64,000 bases of DNA from Boswellia sacra. Lineage: Eukaryota; Streptophyta; Magnoliopsida; Sapindales; Burseraceae. The stretch covers positions 558,001 through 622,000 of the forward strand of contig SNVD02013627.1 in assembly GCA_013180625.2 (NCBI GenBank), written 5' to 3'. The notes below the pieces were generated by a model. The model did no database searches. It had not been told where the DNA came from and saw only the letters and a list, made by a program, of their open reading frames with translations. The position numbers and the translations under genes are program-made. Below are positions 45,637 to 58,728 of this stretch, in pieces. The number at the start of each line of letters is the position of its first letter. Within the stretch, counting starts at the first letter, position 1.

Positions 45637-47904
45637 CTAGGCTGCACCAGTACCAGTGAGCTGCACTTCAGTTGGCTTTACAACATCTTGGCCTTTCTTT
45701 GGTGTTGACTTGTAGTAACATCCATATACTACGAGTTGAACAAGACCAAATATTGCTCCAAGACCATTACTTATCTGCCAGAGTCAACCAAAAATAAAAT
45801 TGATATTAGAATGTCCTTTAAAAACCTCTTAAGAATCGGACCAACAAATTGCTAACTGAAGTTTTTTACCAGAATAAAATAGTCTAACTTGATGAGAGCA
45901 TAAGCGGTCCAAATGCATCCGTTAGCAAAGCCTGCTAGCGAGAGAAAGAATGGCATGTACTCTACACTCCTTGTTGTTATAACTTTTTTCTGTATAAATA
46001 AAGACGAGAAATATAAGGTCATGGGGCCCATTTCTGCTGCTGGCATTTCATCATTGTATGTATTTGGATTTGGCAGATACTTACCACTATGGTGAGAGGT
46101 GAAGCATACATGATAATGTTGAAGATATCGCATATAATTCCCACAAAAAAGGACCTGCTGGTGTAAGTGTGGAAAGCCAAAAAGGTAATGAGAGCAACAG
46201 CTGCAACAAAGGCCACTTCCCCTGAAAGTCCAAGAGCAACCTTCTTCTGAAAACACAAATGAAATAGCACTGTTAACATTAGAGGCTGGAGTCAAAGGGC
46301 AACCAATGACAACTGGCATAATTACATTTCGTTCTTCATAAGATGAAATTTCCTGAGGGCTATGATATTTACTCTTGAAGAACAATACGTAAAACAAAAT
46401 TCATGGAAAGTAAAGGTGTGAAGCATTCATACCCTTCCTTTGTTCTCATGATCATATATGCAGAATATGGCTAAATATATCAATTCCATTACAAGCCCAA
46501 TAGAGTTGATGGTTACGACCAGAATGCTGTCTGGATGAACAACAGGCAGACCATAGAGAATCCAAAACATGCAGTTCAGGCATGTTGCAATATAAGCGTA
46601 TGGATGGAATTCTTCCACTGACTTCCTCTTAATTATACGCCAAAAAGTCGGACTGTCGCAGCATTTTAACCGTCAGAGACAGAGTATGCAAAATTTTAAA
46701 TAATAAGTAATAAATCATGTAAATCAAAACTCATGGTATACTTAACACTAACAACGAGATCTTGAAAGGAGTAAAAACATCAAAAATTTATAATTTCTAT
46801 TTTCTTTATAGAAGTTTTAATGACTTTCAAGCTTTTCGAAAACAATCTTGGAGAACAAGTTCTCAGAAACAATCTTGATGAAAAAAATATATATTCTAAA
46901 GCAAAAACCAAACACTAGCAGTTTATTCTTTACATGCAAAGACCTTCAAATATGATAAATCCAACAGCAACGCCAGCAGTTTATTCTTTACATGCAAAGA
47001 CCTTCAAATATGATAAATCGAACAGCAACACCAGCAGTTTATTCTTTACATGCAAATACCTTCCATGATAAATCCAACAGCAATCTTATTTAAATTCACC
47101 AAATCAGCAAAATAATAATTACTTTTCAGGTATAAACAATAAACATGTAAAGTTGATGTTGACAATTAACCATTTCCAAGTCACGCTAACAGTGTTTGTT
47201 TTGGTGATTTAAACATGAAGAAGCAGAGTTTTATCAACTTGTGTAAACATAAACTGAAGAGAGGTGACGAGATGCTTACGCTGGCGAGAGGAAAAGGCCA
47301 AAGGAGATGACGTTCCCTGCGCACAAAAACAAACAAAACTAATCATATTATTAAATCAATCACAAGAAAAAACAAAAAAAAAAAATCAAAACAGAGTTTG
47401 TTTCTCTGCACAGAGAAAACAAAAACAGAATCTCCAGTACCTCCACAGCAGAAATACACATTACACGGCTTGTTTCTCGAAATACAGAAAATGAAAACAA
47501 GATATACCTAACAAATTCAAAACGCAACTGGACACTCCAGAAGATTTGTTACTAAAAAACAAAATGACAAAACCAAAAACACAACGCAAATATACGCTAC
47601 GCTACGTTCGTCGAACTTGGTCCTCGAGACAGAGAAAACAAGAACAGAATCAGAAAACAACAGAGCGAAACACACATCGAAATCTCAATACAATCAGAAT
47701 GTTATTTGTTTGTTTCTACTTTCAAGAGCAGAAACTACAAAACCAAAACACATTTATATAAATTGCAAAACATAGTACTGTTTTCAAAAACAGAGAAAAC
47801 GAAAATAAAATCATAAAAAACAATTGGAAGCATCTACAGATAAACATAAAACGAAACGTACCGATAACGCCAACTATGTTGCGAGCAACCTCAGCGCTAA
47901 CCAT
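45637..47904 (-). CDS. Bidirectional sugar transporter SWEET (MtN3 family, clade II-like)
   Basis: Six exons on the minus strand: 47904-47862, 47316-47280, 46652-46433, 46246-46085, 45989-45870, 45774-45637, giving 239 residues, a usual SWEET length. The protein begins [16 protein letters not shown] and has the seven-helix layout of two MtN3 triple-helix bundles joined by one helix. Conserved pieces are [78 protein letters not shown] and [10 protein letters not shown]. SWEETs carry sugars down their gradient across the plasma or vacuolar membrane. The sequence resembles SWEET4/5/7 (clade II, often hexose-transporting). A related but broken copy lies 4.3 kb beyond its 5' end, indicating an ancestral local duplication. 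Confidence 0.95.
46921..47094. repeat. 58-bp tandem repeat in a SWEET intron
   Basis: Three units starting GTTTATTCTTTACATGCAAA at 46921, 46979 and 47037 lie in intron 2 (minus strand); the third is slightly shortened. Confidence 0.9.
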
Positions 47905-49055
47905 CTTGAAACCCTAGTTGTAATTAGGAGAGCAAAGTAATATCTTGAGAGAGAAAAGAATGAGATTAGAGCAGAATATATCTGAAGAGAGTTCAGTTTG
48001 CTTATCAATCGAATTCTTATTTAAAAAAAAAAAAAGATCTTAAGATCTTATTTTGCAATTAGTTACTTCGATTTTAATTAGTTAAAACGAAACAAACAGT
48101 TGAATCTTATCCTCTTTCTTGTATCCAAAGTAACACCGATTTGCGTGAGTGTTTTAGAGTTTGCATGGAGCAAAACGCGGCGTTCCGCCCGTTGATTTGT
48201 TGGGCAACTATAGCATGACTGGGACTGTGTAGTCGTTCGTAGTGTTGAAAATTTCAGCTAACTTGATTTGCCGTAACCGCCTAACGGATTCAGTACCAAG
48301 GTTAAATCCCTGCTATTTATGATCACATTATAACTATGTTTCCATACAACAACTTTACATGCCGACATATACGCATATATAACATTCTTCATTATCAATG
48401 TAGTCTAGTTATTTTTGGTATGTAAGGGTCATGTTTATTATATTATAACAAAAAGATACGATTATTCGAGGCAGTGTGTATTTATCAGTTTTGAATTAAT
48501 TTTATTTACATTAGTATATATAATTGATTCAGGAGATTTAGAACTTAATTAATCATATATTAGTTATATATATATATATATAATAAATTAATTAAATAGA
48601 ATGGTTTAAGTATATGTTCGTATCCAAATAGAATTAAAATTACCCGTTTACAAGTAAAAGGTTAAAAGGTTGATATAATTGGTTAGGTTATGTGCACTTT
48701 CTGAAATTGATGAGTAGTTGTCTATCATATATATCATTACGTGATAGAAAATTAAGGAGCTAATACTACATTCCAACTTGAGAATGATTCTAAGTGCATT
48801 AATTTGTCTTATTTTCTTACCTAGTTTGTATTTTAAATCTAATCAACCCCTAATTTATGACTTAAAACAATATCTTTATATATATATATATGTATGTATG
48901 TTTGAAATCTCTGTAAAATAAAATTGTGTCTTATAACTTTAGTTGATCAACCTTTAGATCTCGGTCTGGCAAATTCATCACATCACAGACACCCATTCAA
49001 TCTTCATGATCATCATCGTCTGGTGTTCAGTTGATCTATCCAGCCACATGTCGCT
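47905..49055. other. SWEET promoter and AT-rich intergenic region
   Basis: SWEET 5' UTR and promoter (minus strand), then AT-rich DNA with a TATG/TA microsatellite near 48876-48900. A TTTAAATAAGAA box near 48010-48022 (minus) is a weak TATA candidate. No gene was seen. Confidence 0.5.
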
Positions 49056-49063
49056 GGTATGAC

Positions 49064-49806
49064 TAGTGGCCGACCCACGATTTTGGTTTTTGGGTGGCCA
49101 AAATATTTAACTATATTATAAATTGTAAATATGAGAAAATAAATTAATTGATTAATATTTAATGTTACTAACATTGATCAAATATGAACTCTTGTACAAA
49201 TTTTGAAAATTAAGCAATATATATATGTCAACTAATCTAAATCAAGAAAATAAAAACGAATAAATATGTTTCTCAAACATTATATATGAACAAAATTGAA
49301 AGAAATTAATTATAATCCTAAAATATAATTTTTAAGAATTCATTATAACTTCTCCAATTTTAATGGAAAATTCATTGAAATTTTACATATTTTATATATT
49401 GGAAAAAGCAAAAAAAAGTGGATTTGCCTTTTGTAACTAAAAAATTAATGAATTAAAAAAGGGAAAGTCTAAAAATGAAAAAGTTAATTTTTACTTAAAC
49501 TGAGATAATAAGAATAATAAAAGAAATAAATGAATAACAGATAATTATAATATCAATAATAAATAAGGCACTTAATAATTCATTAGTCATTTATGTGAAA
49601 ATAAGAAATTTGGAAAATATATACTAGAATTGTCACCTATTTATAGCAGATTAAATTATATTTTGCTTTTCTTTGCCTAAAAGGACCAACATCAGAATTT
49701 TAAAATATTTAATACTAATTTTGATTTTTTGTATAACACTTAAGAACCTATTTTTTAGGCTGGAAGGGTCCTGGCTCCCTTAAGCTAAAACGTAGGTTCG
49801 CCCCTG
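49064..49806. mobile_element. hAT-like non-autonomous element (CAGGGGCG type)
   Basis: The left end TAGTGGCCGACCCACGATTTT and the inverted right end (ACGTAGGTTCGCCCCTG; other strand CAGGGGCGAACCTACG) are imperfect inverted repeats. They are flanked by GGTATGAC (49056-49063) and TGTATGAC (49807-49814), matching at 7 of 8 positions. The interior is AT-rich with no coding capacity. Such CAG(T/G)GGCGGACC ends are common for plant hAT derivatives. Confidence 0.75.
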
Positions 49807-49814
49807 TGTATGAC

Positions 49815-52211
49815 CATCTGATGACCATATAATAGGATCTTCATGATAAATCTAACAGTTATTAAACATTATAAATATATTTTTTAATATTTGTAGAAAA
49901 TTTATATGAAAATAACATATCATCAAAATATTTATTCATTTACTAATAAGACGTCGTATAAGTAATATTGAATTAAATGACTATGATGTATAATGGATGT
50001 GGTTATATATATAAGATCATTTCATTAATCTAAATAAACATATACGATGATAGATAAGTCGTCTTATCGAAAACTCTCGTGATATGTTTTTGTAAATCAA
50101 CCTCCCCACAAAACAAAGGAATTAAATAACCCTATTAAAACTTGCAAAAAGAAAAAAAAAGTTAAATATATATGCCAATCAATACAAAACGAAATCGTCC
50201 TCTCAGCCCGCGCGGTGGAATGCTCATGGCTTTAGTTCCTATTAATAAGAAATAGAGGACTAAATAAGAATAAGAGAAAGAATCCTCAAGACCTCACGGG
50301 ACACACGCTAACGAGTCGTAGATGGATGCGTGGCGCTTTAACTCCTTTCGCTTGCTCTTTGATGATTGAAGAAATTGAAATAGACTTACCAGTTGGCCCC
50401 CTCTCTAGAACCCTAAATCAAGCAAAAGGGCAGGAGTACAAAGGAGATCAACCGCTAGGGAAGATTGGGTGTAGTTTGAAAGCAAAGAAAAACAAAAGCA
50501 AAATCACAACATAAATTTGAATACAAAGAAACACAAATGCAGCAAGCTATATAGTATACACGTACCTGCAGTAACATCAATTACAAAGCTCTAGTAAACC
50601 TTCCAAGCTCAGAGAAAGAGAGAGGAGAAGTGAAAGATACTCCTAACAATGTGGGAGAGATGATCATATATATACTGTATAAAGGGGAGCTGTTGATCAG
50701 TGTGCAGTAGTCTTGCACTTGCTTTGGCAGCAGCGTTTGGTGGTTCATCATTATTTTATGTTTGCCAATGCAATTCTTAAATCGATATAAGTCATTATAA
50801 TTGGTTATCAAAAGGCTAAGTTGATCTAACAGGAAATTTTTAAATTAAACATGTAGGTAAAAATTTTTGTTAAATATGTATATTAACTCTCTTATCTTTT
50901 ATGAAATTAAAGTATCTAATAACTTTACTATTTTACGTATAATTAAAATAATGATGTAAAATTATGGCTAATATGGATACAAAACTAGTTTTATACTTAT
51001 AATAATGATGTAAAATTACGGTTAATATGGATACAAAACTAGTTTTATATTTATGGTGTTATCATAGTGATTGTTTGATATTAAATTTAACATTTTTATT
51101 TTATTTTATATTTAATTATAAAAAATTATAATATTTTAAGTATAAAATCTATTTGAGATCCTCATGATTGATCTTAGAATTTAAATGATTTTCTGGTTCA
51201 AATTTTTAAATCAATGAACAATTTCAATAAGCCAAAATAATATGACTCTATCAAAATGATTCGCATCTAATTACTAATTATTTAATAATTTATAATTTCT
51301 ATCTTTTGGATATGTTAACTAAATATTTATTTAAGCATCCTCTATGATTGTAAATACCTATATGCATATATAATAAACTGAAATTGGATTCTGTAACGAT
51401 CATTATTTAGAAAATTGGAGTAAAAAGTCATGGCATACAGACAATCTTTTGACAGATGTTAAGATTCTAACAGTGAAGTGATGATAATTTTCTTTCATGT
51501 TATCATTAAATTTTGGATAAGAATGCTAAGTAAGTAAATTTAGAAATAGTAATTTTAATCAATGACTAATAATATAATAAAATATTGTTTGATAAATAGT
51601 ATAATATATTTTATATTTAAGTAATTTTAGACATTATTATAATTAATAATATTCGAAGTTAATGAATATTTAAAAAATTAAATTTATTAAGTTCAATGAT
51701 ATATTTTTATTTGAAAAAAAGGCATATCTTAGTTATTATTTATAAATTTTTTATAAATTAAATAATATATATATATTATAGTTTCTTAAATATTTTATAG
51801 TTTCTTTTCCCATATTTGATTATAGTGGCAATACAACTATACGTAATTATGATCTCCCCTCTTTTCTCCTCTCCAAGATCTCCTCAATTTAATTATTACC
51901 TTTAAGACAATAATAAAGCTTAATTTAGTGGCAAACTTTTAGTCCGCCAATGGTGCCTGCAATGCAGATGCACTACATAAACCTTTTAGGTAGGATCAAT
52001 GTGTGTATCCATTTATGATATTTCTTCAAGAAAATAATGATACTGCAATTGGCGACAATTAACAGTCAACAAAGATGTGCAAGTTTATGAAACAACCCCA
52101 CTTGCTAATTGGATTCAACATCAAATATACATCGAGGAGATTGAATTCTACGTAGATATTCAATTGGGACATGGAAATTGAGCAATGATATATCTCTCTT
52201 TTTGGCTAAAA
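49815..52211. other. AT-rich intergenic region
   Basis: No supported gene. Near 50950-51055 a segment containing AATAATGATGTAAAATTA and AATATGGATACAAAACTAG is tandemly duplicated (period about 55 bp). A plus-strand frame at 50326-50514 has no recognisable relative. Confidence 0.5.
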
Positions 52212-52785
52212 CTACTTGGAAATAATTAAACATTCAACAAGTACAAATATCGCGATCGAGAAAAAAAGATACATGTTTGTAATGTTTTTGTTCTCAAGCT
52301 GAACCCCAGAAGTTAGCCCTTCCTCTTCATCTTTTGGAGTAGACTTGTAATAACATGCATAAAGAATTCGTTGAATTGCACCAAATGCTGCTCCTAAACC
52401 ATTACCAATCTACAAATCAAGCAACGGATTACTTCATTAATTGAATATTCTGCATGCACGTTATATATATTAGCAAATTGAATTGATGTTTAAGAGTTTT
52501 ATTACCAAGATGTAAAGGTCGAAGCAAATCGGATCATAACTTGACCAAACAACTCTGTTGAAAAAGTTGGTCAGTGAAAGATAAAATGGCATGTAGTGGA
52601 CGCTTTTTGTTGTGATAACTTTTTTCTGTCAATGGAAATTAAGAGAAAAAAAATTGTTTGTATGATATATAAAATTCAAAATATGAAACTAGAAAATGGA
52701 ACATTGCTTTAGCGTTAGCGATTTCAGAGTGGTCAGAAGGTATTTCATTTAGATAATTGAGATCTTTAGTTGGCTTATTCGCTTC

Positions 52786-54046
52786 TATCGGGTTTTGCAG
52801 CGTATGGTAGTTACGAATAATATAACTGAAAACAGTAATGTAAATCGGAACATGATTTTTACGTGGTTCGGTTACAACCCACCTATATCCACAGGCAACA
52901 AGAGTTACAATCCACTATGTTGTATGTGTTTACACTCGACTTAGGACTTTTTATAGTGGTAGACACCCGCTCACTCGCTAACCTAATTTATGTAAACTTG
53001 ATCAACCCCGATCACAACCATAATCTTTCACACTCTTCTGATGCTGCTCTTTTTCTGTGACGATTATCTTAACTATATACAGTTAAGAATAACATAACAC
53101 CCCTAACTGGTATAGACACATGTGATTACTCAACTCCCTTAAGCTCACACGATCTATAACAATTAACCAAAGCCTGAAGCTTTACACAAGACATAAAAAC
53201 AAATAAAAGACGTACTCAAACTTGCTCTTGCTTGCTCTCTCTCAGTTTGCCTTGAATGCGTTGAATGCCTTGAATCAATTCCACCAAAAGCTATGAAGAT
53301 AGCTTTATATAGTATTTGATATCAATTATAATCCTTATCATATAAACTTGATCAACCCCGATCACAACCATAATCCTTCACACACTCTTCTGATGTTGCT
53401 CTTTTTCTGTCAGATTATCTTAACTACACACAGTTAAGAATAACATTAACACCCGTAACTGGTACAGACACATGTGATTACTCAACTCCCTTAAGCTCAC
53501 ACAATCTATAACAATTAACCAAAGCCTAAAGCTTTACACAAGACATAAAAACAAATAAAAGATGCACTCAAACTTGCTCTTGCTTGCTCTCTCTCAGTTT
53601 GCCTTTAATACGTTGAATGCCTTGAATCAATTCCACCAAAAGCTATGAAGATAACTTTATATAGTATTTGATATCAATTGTAATCCTTATCATGATCCTG
53701 TAGAATCTCAATAAAACTCATAAGGAAAGTTTGGATAACAATCAAATATTATAGGAAGTAATAATATACTTCTCCTAAGTAAACTAGAATACTTAAATAA
53801 TATCCTAATCTAACAAGAGATAATTATTACAAATATAAAACTTCTTATTCAACTAGGATACCAAATCCAAACTTATTCATATTCAACTAGGATACCATAT
53901 CAAAACTTATCATATTTTAATTAAAATTCTCCTAATACAAAACATCTATATAAAATAAATGGATTAGAAAAATATCCATATTTAATGTTTTTATCACATG
54001 ATGACAAATTACTCATGTGTAATGCACTGCACGTCTAGAACCAACA
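52786..54046 (-). repeat. 3' LTR of the copia element, with internal 351-bp duplication
   Basis: 1,261 bp against 912 bp for the partner LTR. The extra length is a tandem duplication: 52990-53340 and 53342-53692 are two copies beginning TAAACTTGATCAACCCCGAT. The second copy is closer to the 5' LTR than the first (for example CACACAGTTAAG against TATACAGTTAAG). It therefore carries two TATATAAA boxes. Confidence 0.9.
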
Positions 54047-54914
54047 ATATCTTCCTTTGGCATCTTGTGATGAAAACATCTAAATGTATAAAAAAAAATG
54101 CATGAGGAACAAAGACTATAATGACAACCTAAAAAAAATAAAGAAACAACCAAATAACACCAGAAACATTCATGCTTCTCCCCCTTGTTTTCTAAACAAG
54201 TGCCAAAGTATGAAAGAAAAACAAAATGATAAACAAAACTCCCCCTGAATAAATGCTCACCTTTTCAAATTGTGCATAAATGTGAAAATAAAAATTTTAA
54301 AAACCAAGAGACTAATTAAATCTAGTACTCCTGCAACTAAACAAACTCCCCCTCAAATCAATTTCGCTGACCTGGAACTTTTGACACGGCAAAATAAATT
54401 TAAGAGGATCAAACTGAGTCAGACATAAAGTACTGATCGTAAGTTGTGCAAATCGTAACTGAAAATAGTTGAAATCCACATAACAAAGATATTTGGACAT
54501 CATATAATCTTTTTATAGCCAAGCATGTATTAGAGCTGTGGATAAACATAAATAATTTTTCATTATTTTATCACTTAATCCAATTGAGTGATCAACTTGA
54601 ACATGCTTCTTACACACACAAAAGTTAGTCTCAATGTAAATTTTCTGAATGAATACAGTAGCTTTCACACATGTATAAAGGTAGCCCTTTTCCATTTGAG
54701 TGGGTGACCTCAACATATTTCCAAGATACATTGAAGCTACTCTCAATGGATGACTTTCACACATCATATACTGGTAGCCCTCTCTGTATTTGACATAAAA
54801 TTACCAGCAAAATTATACCAATAAAACAGCTCAAGCATGCTTGAAATATAAATAGACTAATGATGCTATAGATATAAATAACATAACCAAATACTGTTAT
54901 AATTCAGGTAACTG

Positions 54915-56809
54915 ATAAGTGCTAATGTCCTTTCGCAGTTTTTCAAATCTCAGTGCATCTTAATGCTTATATGAACAGGTCAACTAGACGATTTTCAGAT
55001 GAAATATGCTCAGTGCAGATAATCTTAGATTCAACAAGTTTCTAAACAACATTTTTGTCATCACTTGTCTGACTGAAAATTTTCAAACACTTTTCATTTC
55101 CTATCACACGTTTAGAACAATCACAATCATTATTTGAAGAAATATTAGGTGCAGTAACTTTGCAGTGAGTTTCATTTTTCTTAACCCAAACCTGTCGTGT
55201 CTTAAGTCTGTCTAAACTGACTTACCTTTTTCTTTAAAAAATTTTACAATTTATAGCACCTAGGTCTAATGTGACCTTTAACACCAAAAAAATAGCAAAT
55301 AGGAACAAATTTTCTTACGTTTTCTTAATTTGAAATGAAAGAACTTATTGGGGAAGCAAAATCAGTCATATCTTTAAAGCTTGAGTTAGAAGTGTTATCG
55401 AAATTTGAAGCTTTAACAAACATTGTCTTTGATGTTAAAGCGCCATTCTTTTCATCATACCCCAGCCCATGTTTGATGGAGTTATCATGGCCTAAACTCA
55501 GAATTTGATCAAGCTTTGCTGAGCCTATCTTGAGTTGATTAATGTACTTGTTTGCCTCATCCAATTCTGCAGTAATTTTTTGCATACATTCTATCTTTTC
55601 TGTCACAACAGCTTCCAGTTTTATGATTTTTTCATCTGCAGATGCTATTTCACTCTTGAGCACTTCTTGTTCATTCTGAAGAGTTTTGATCTGTACTTTC
55701 TGCTTTTCCCACTATTCATAAAGTGAATTATACGCCTCTTGAAGTTCTTCATAGTATTCAGCATCCTTCTCAACATCTGACGCATCAATGTCTGATCTGT
55801 TCTGTTATGTTATGTTAGACACGACATCTTCAAGTATGTCAGACATAACTATTTGCTCTCATGTTACACACAAACTCCTTTTTTTCTTATAATTAGGACA
55901 CTCAGTTTGAATGTGTCCAAATCCCTTGCATTCATAACATTGAATACCTTTTCTCTCAAGCTTCTCTTGATTTTTCTTTGCAGGTTCTTTACGAAATTTT
56001 TTATCATCAAAGTTCTCAGAATTTTTCTTCTTGAGATTTTTCTTCATATATTTGAAAAAATTCTTTGTCAAATGAGCAAGTTCATCATCAGAATCATTAA
56101 GATTTCTGTCATCTTTTTCTCCTTTTTCTAAAGAAGTAACAAAGGCAACACTCTTTTCCCTCCTTGTCTTTAAACCCATCTCATATGCTTGAAGAGACCC
56201 AATCAATTCATCAACTCGCAACGATTTCACATTATTGCTTTCTTCGATTGCTGTGACCTTAGGCTGAAATTTTTCTGGTAAAGATCTAAGTATCTTGCCA
56301 ACAATTTTAGCCTCAGTATATTCCTCACCAAGCATATAAGCAGAGTTAGTAATTTCACAAAGTCTAGTACGAAATTCACTAATGGTTTCTTCTTCATGCA
56401 TAACTAAGTTTTCAAATTTAGAAGTCAAAGTAAGCAACTTAGATTCTTTAACCTTTTGAGTACCTTCATTCTTTACCTCAAGGATATCCCAAGCTTCTTT
56501 TATAATGGTACACTTTGAAATTAATCCGAGCTGTTACAGGTTAACAGCATTAAAAATTGCATTAATGCCTTTAGAATTCCATCCAGCTAATCGATATTCA
56601 GCTTCACTCCACTCATTCCGTGGTTTCTCAATCTGCTGCCAAGCATCATTGGCTTTTGTTGGGGGTGTCCAGCCATGAACAATGCTTGTCCACACTCTTT
56701 CATCAATTGATTTAATGAAAGCCCTCATCTTGACTTTCCAATAAGCATAGTTTACATCTTCAAGTAACGGTGGTTGAGTGACCGATCCTCCTGCCCGAAA
56801 TCCTTCCAT
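54915..56809 (-). pseudogene. Copia gag fused to an RNase H tail remnant
   Basis: The probable gag start is ATG at 56809. The N-terminal gag region (NYAYWKVKMRAFIKSIDERV) is cut by an in-frame TAA at 56534-56536. The same frame then continues through the UBN2-type gag core to a zinc knuckle CYECKGFGHIQTEC and TAA near 55859. Further down (55663-55325) is a coiled-coil-rich segment (MQKITAELDEANKYINQL). A second, damaged knuckle (GVKGHIRPRC) follows near 55270. The frame then joins EHISSENRLVDLF (about 55010-54972), the signature of the copia RNase H C-terminus. The whole middle of pol is deleted. Confidence 0.8.
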
Positions 56810-56854
56810 ACCTGCCAAAAAATATCTGATCTACACTAGTACATTAGTGTACCT

Positions 56855-56866
56855 GCTCTGATACCA
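56855..56866 (-). promoter_or_regulatory. Primer-binding site, initiator tRNA-Met
   Basis: On the minus strand TGGTATCAGAGC lies two bases after the 5' LTR. It is exactly complementary to the 3' end of plant initiator tRNA-Met including CCA; that tRNA is encoded at 44364-44435. Confidence 0.92.
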
Positions 56867-56868
56867 AT

Positions 56869-57780
56869 TGTTGAGTTTTGCAGCGTATGGTAGTTACAAA
56901 TAATATAACTGAAAATAGTAATGTAAATTGAAACATGATTTTTATGTGGTTCGGTTACAACTAACCTACATCGACGGGCAACAAGAGTTGCAATCCACTA
57001 TGTTGTATGTGTTTACACTCGACTTAGGACTCTTTACAGTGGTAGACACCCGCTCACTCACTAAACTAATCTATATAAACTTGATCAACCCCGATCACAA
57101 CCATAATCCTTCACACACTCTTCTGATGCTGCTCTTTTTCTGTCAGATTATCTTAACTACACACAGTTAAGAATAACATTAACACCCGTAACTAGTACAG
57201 ACACATGTGATTACTCAACTCCCTTAAGCTCACACAATCTATAACAATTAACCAAAGCCTAAAGCTTTACACAAGACATAAAAACAAATAAAAGATGCAC
57301 TCAAACTTGCTCTTGCTTGCTCTCTCTCAGTTTGCCTTTAATACGTTGAATGCCTTGAATCAATTCCACCAAAAGCTATAAAGATAACTTTATATAGTAT
57401 TTGATATCAATTGTAATCCTTATCATGATCCTGTAGAATCTCAATAAAACTCATAAGGAAAGTTTGGATAATAATCAAATATTATAGGAAGTAATAATAT
57501 ACTTCTCCTAAGTAAACTAGAATACTTAAATAATATCCTAATCTAACAAGAGATAATTATTACAAATATAAAACTTCTTATTCAACTAGGATACCAAATC
57601 CAAACTTATTCATATTCAACTAGGATACCATATCAAAACTTATCATATTTTAATTAAAATTCTCCTAATACAAAACATCTATATAAAATAAATGGATTAG
57701 AAAAATATCCATATTTAATGTTTTTATCACATGATGACAAATTACTCATGTGCAATGCACATGCACGTCTAGAACCAACA
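56869..57780 (-). repeat. 5' LTR of the copia element
   Basis: 912 bp, TGTTGGTTCTAGACGTGC ... AAAACTCAACA on the minus strand. TATATAAA box at 57389-57396 (minus). Confidence 0.92.
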
Positions 57781-58384
57781 GCTTCAATTGGCATGGTCAT
57801 TGTTGCTTAGTTTTGATGAAGATCTGTGGCTCCCCACGTCACTTATTCCACCACAAGTTACCTACCCCGTACTCTTGGTTTGATCTACTAGAATAGGATC
57901 TAAAGCTAGCAATGGAAAGGAAGACAGAAATATATAATAGTTTAGCACAAATATGTGATGTCTATCACGAGAGTTAACAGTGAAAAGAATATGAGAATTC
58001 CAAATATGACACAATGGATCCCACCAATTCGAGATTGCTTCTCATAAGTAGAAGCAAGTCACTATGTGCAAGTTACCACGGTGCCCAAAAACACAAGCTC
58101 TGTGATAATCCAAATAATGACCTTAAGTTGAAATACATCAATAGGTTAATTAATTAAATAAATATTGACATATATATCAAGTGCTTCAATTTTTTAAAAT
58201 CATGTACAAGTAGTTTGTAGATTTGAAATTTTGAAATATGTTTTCATTTTTATCAAACAAATGCTAATAGAATAAGTGGATATAAAACTCCATTGTTTCA
58301 ACTGTTAGCACTTTTTATGGTGAAAATATTGATAATAGAAGGATCATGCTAGATAGGATTCCTATAAGAAATATTAACCAATGT

Positions 58385-58695
58385 GTGTGTGTGTATATTA
58401 TAAGAATTATCAATTATATTAAATTATATTATATTATAAGAATTATCAATTATCAATTTCATTTTATTTTATAAAATTGATAATTCTTATAATATATATA
58501 AGTGTGTGTTTGTGTATGTATTATATATATTATCAATACATATATGCATAACGATATACATATGTGTGTATGTTTGTATGTATGTATGTATGTGCATATA
58601 TAAATATATTTATGAGCGCGCATGTTTGTGTGTTTTGTGTGTGTGTGTGTGTGTGTGTGTCTGTATGTGTCTGTGTATGTATATATGTATGTATG
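58385..58695. repeat. Microsatellite cluster (GT, TATG, TA)
   Basis: (GT)n at about 58385-58394 and 58636-58661, TATG tetranucleotides at about 58565-58592 and 58688-58700, and an inverted AATTATCAATT / AATTGATAATT pair near 58404-58495. The frames here are repeat artefacts. Confidence 0.85.
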
Positions 58696-58728
58696 TATAT
58701 TATGTACATAGATCTTACAGCTTCAGAG

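Larger units (their letters stand above)
52786..57780 (-). mobile_element. Internally deleted Ty1/copia retrotransposon
   Basis: 4,995 bp bounded by direct duplications GCTTC (52781-52785 and 57781-57785). In minus orientation the 5' LTR is 57780-56869, followed by a primer-binding site, gag and a fused remnant of the RNase H C-terminus, then the 3' LTR 54046-52786. Protease, integrase and reverse transcriptase are absent. The outermost 15 bases of the 3' LTR differ from the other LTR by three transitions, so the insertion is not recent. Confidence 0.9.
52212..58124 (-). pseudogene. SWEET pseudogene, split by a copia element
   Basis: Minus-strand remains line up with SWEET exons 4-6. Exon 6: 52409-52212 ([10 protein letters not shown]..., open with an extended tail). 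Exon 5: 52625-52506 (KKVITTKSVHYMPFYLSL), intact at 120 nt like the functional gene. Exon 4: about 58124-57966, 53 codons against 54 in the functional copy (ELVFLGTVVTCT ... IHCVIFGI), with two adjacent in-frame stops TAG TGA and no GT donor. The copia element 52786-57780 sits in what was intron 4. Exons 2 and 3 were not found, and an exon 1-like piece lies on the plus strand at 58729. The gene is therefore non-functional; exons 5-6 look less decayed than exon 4. Confidence 0.8.
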
